Shown one piece after another: positions 63,704 through 64,000 of a DNA stretch of 64,000 bases (positions are counted from its first letter, which is position 1; the number at the start of each line of letters is the position of its first letter). The position numbers and the translations under genes were made by a program. Under the pieces are notes generated by a model that was given only the letters and a program-made list of their open reading frames with translations, searched no databases and was not told the origin of the DNA. The stretch is from the NCBI GenBank assembly GCA_963728785.1, contig CAVSKV010000002.1, positions 1,426,001 through 1,490,000 on the forward strand. Reading direction: 5' to 3'. This DNA is from JAGWRI01 sp963728785 (lineage in GTDB: Bacteria; Gemmatimonadota; Gemmatimonadetes; Gemmatimonadales; Gemmatimonadaceae).

Positions 63704-63741
63704 GTCGTCGGACGGAGCAGCATCGGCGGGTAGCGGATGGG
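63704..63741 (+). repeat. 38-bp imperfect direct repeat, right copy
   Basis: Begins GTCGTCGGACGGA and ends GCGGATGGG; same orientation as the left copy at 62882-62919. It lies 62 bp before the DUF2164 start codon. Confidence 0.65.
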
Positions 63742-63803
63742 CGTCGCGCAATCAATTGCCTACGGGAACTTCAATAGGTCGCCAACTCTCTCCGGGACCA
63801 GAT

Positions 63804-64000
63804 ATGCGCGGCAAGGCAGCGATCACGCTCTCGGACGGCACCCGCAAGCAAGCCATCGCCTCGATCCGCCGGTACTTCGCTGACGAACTTAGCCAGGAGG
63901 TCGGAGAGCTGAAGGCGTCGCTGGTCCTCGATTATGTGCTCGTGGAGTTGGGGCCGGCCGTGTACAACAAGGCGATTGCCGACGCCACGTCCTTCTTCGA
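63804..64000 (+). CDS. DUF2164-family protein, partial at the right edge
   Basis: 65 residues visible from ATG 63804; the gene continues beyond the window. ITLSDGTRKQAIASIRRYFADEL, then VLDYVLVELGPAVYNKAI (given here in two pieces) follow the DUF2164 pattern, a short family of unknown function of about 80-90 residues. It may lack only a few codons. Confidence 0.75.
   Translation, partial: MRGKAAITLSDGTRKQAIASIRRYFADELSQEVGELKASLVLDYVLVELGPAVYNKAIADATSFF

Noticed and set aside
55960..64000. Search for a second copy of the tRNA-Cys 3' end as an attachment site, and for an integrase
   Set aside because: Neither was found within the window; an island boundary at the tRNA is therefore only a suspicion.
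1..64000. CRISPR arrays, rRNA genes, transposases
   Set aside because: No regularly spaced repeats, rRNA-like sequence or transposase motifs seen on reading both strands.

Overview
The window is GC-rich bacterial DNA, judged by eye at well over 60 percent GC, with tightly packed genes, many GTG starts and frequent 4-bp stop/start overlaps. Several genes together fit a Gram-negative-type chromosome, plausibly Gemmatimonadota: the futalosine menaquinone gene mqnD, a GlnA of the GSI-alpha type beside a type III glutamine synthetase, a YhaM-like nuclease, a chromosomal RepA-like initiator, and secreted proteins with signal peptides. The phylum is an inference from gene content. No rRNA or ribosomal protein gene is present to confirm it.

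Layout. Positions 1-7650 hold housekeeping and accessory genes: the tail of an M28 peptidase, an alpha/beta hydrolase, an SPFH protein, a YhaM-like exoribonuclease, two small zinc-ribbon proteins, a Nudix-derived regulator with what looks like its own operator, a YggX-like protein, a fatty acid desaturase and an MBL-fold hydrolase. Positions 7689-31477 are an exopolysaccharide locus. It begins with an outer-membrane export protein (OPX) and two secreted unknowns on the other strand. It continues as 19 head-to-tail genes, 14 of whose 18 junctions are 4-bp overlaps: ten GT4 and two GT2 glycosyltransferases, one GT-A-like protein, three SAM methyltransferases, an FkbM methyltransferase, a Wzy-like polymerase, and a Wzz/BY-kinase co-polymerase at the end. 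A WecA-like initiating transferase and GDP-fucose synthase (37897-40524, minus strand) probably belong to the same pathway. No flippase gene was seen.

Between the co-polymerase and the WecA-like gene sits a minus-strand operon (37875 down to 31484) with the gene set of a lasso peptide cluster: PqqD-like recognition protein (B1), asparagine-synthetase-like cyclase (C), HPr-kinase-like kinase (K), a degenerate transglutaminase-like protease (B2), a nucleotidyltransferase and an ABC exporter (D). The exporter has at least four in-frame stops plus frameshifts. The B2 remnant lacks its AHAWVE-type motif. A 33-codon candidate precursor ends five residues into its core. The cluster looks like a recently decaying lasso system, or one whose product changed, and is the most interesting item here.

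Positions 40560-55855 are mostly minus-strand core genes: a TolB-like lipoprotein, a CtpA protease, a RepA-like protein, an SDR and MerR pair, a lysine-rich histone-like protein, MqnD, a zinc-ribbon/TPR-like membrane protein, GlnA (plus strand), an M24 peptidase, GSIII with an upstream Lrp/AsnC regulator, and an MFS exporter. tRNA-Cys (55960-56031) marks the edge of a defence segment: an extra PD-(D/E)XK protein, a type III Res helicase-nuclease and its Mod methyltransferase. The window ends with a CDF-like transporter flanked by a 38-bp imperfect direct repeat, and the start of a DUF2164 gene.
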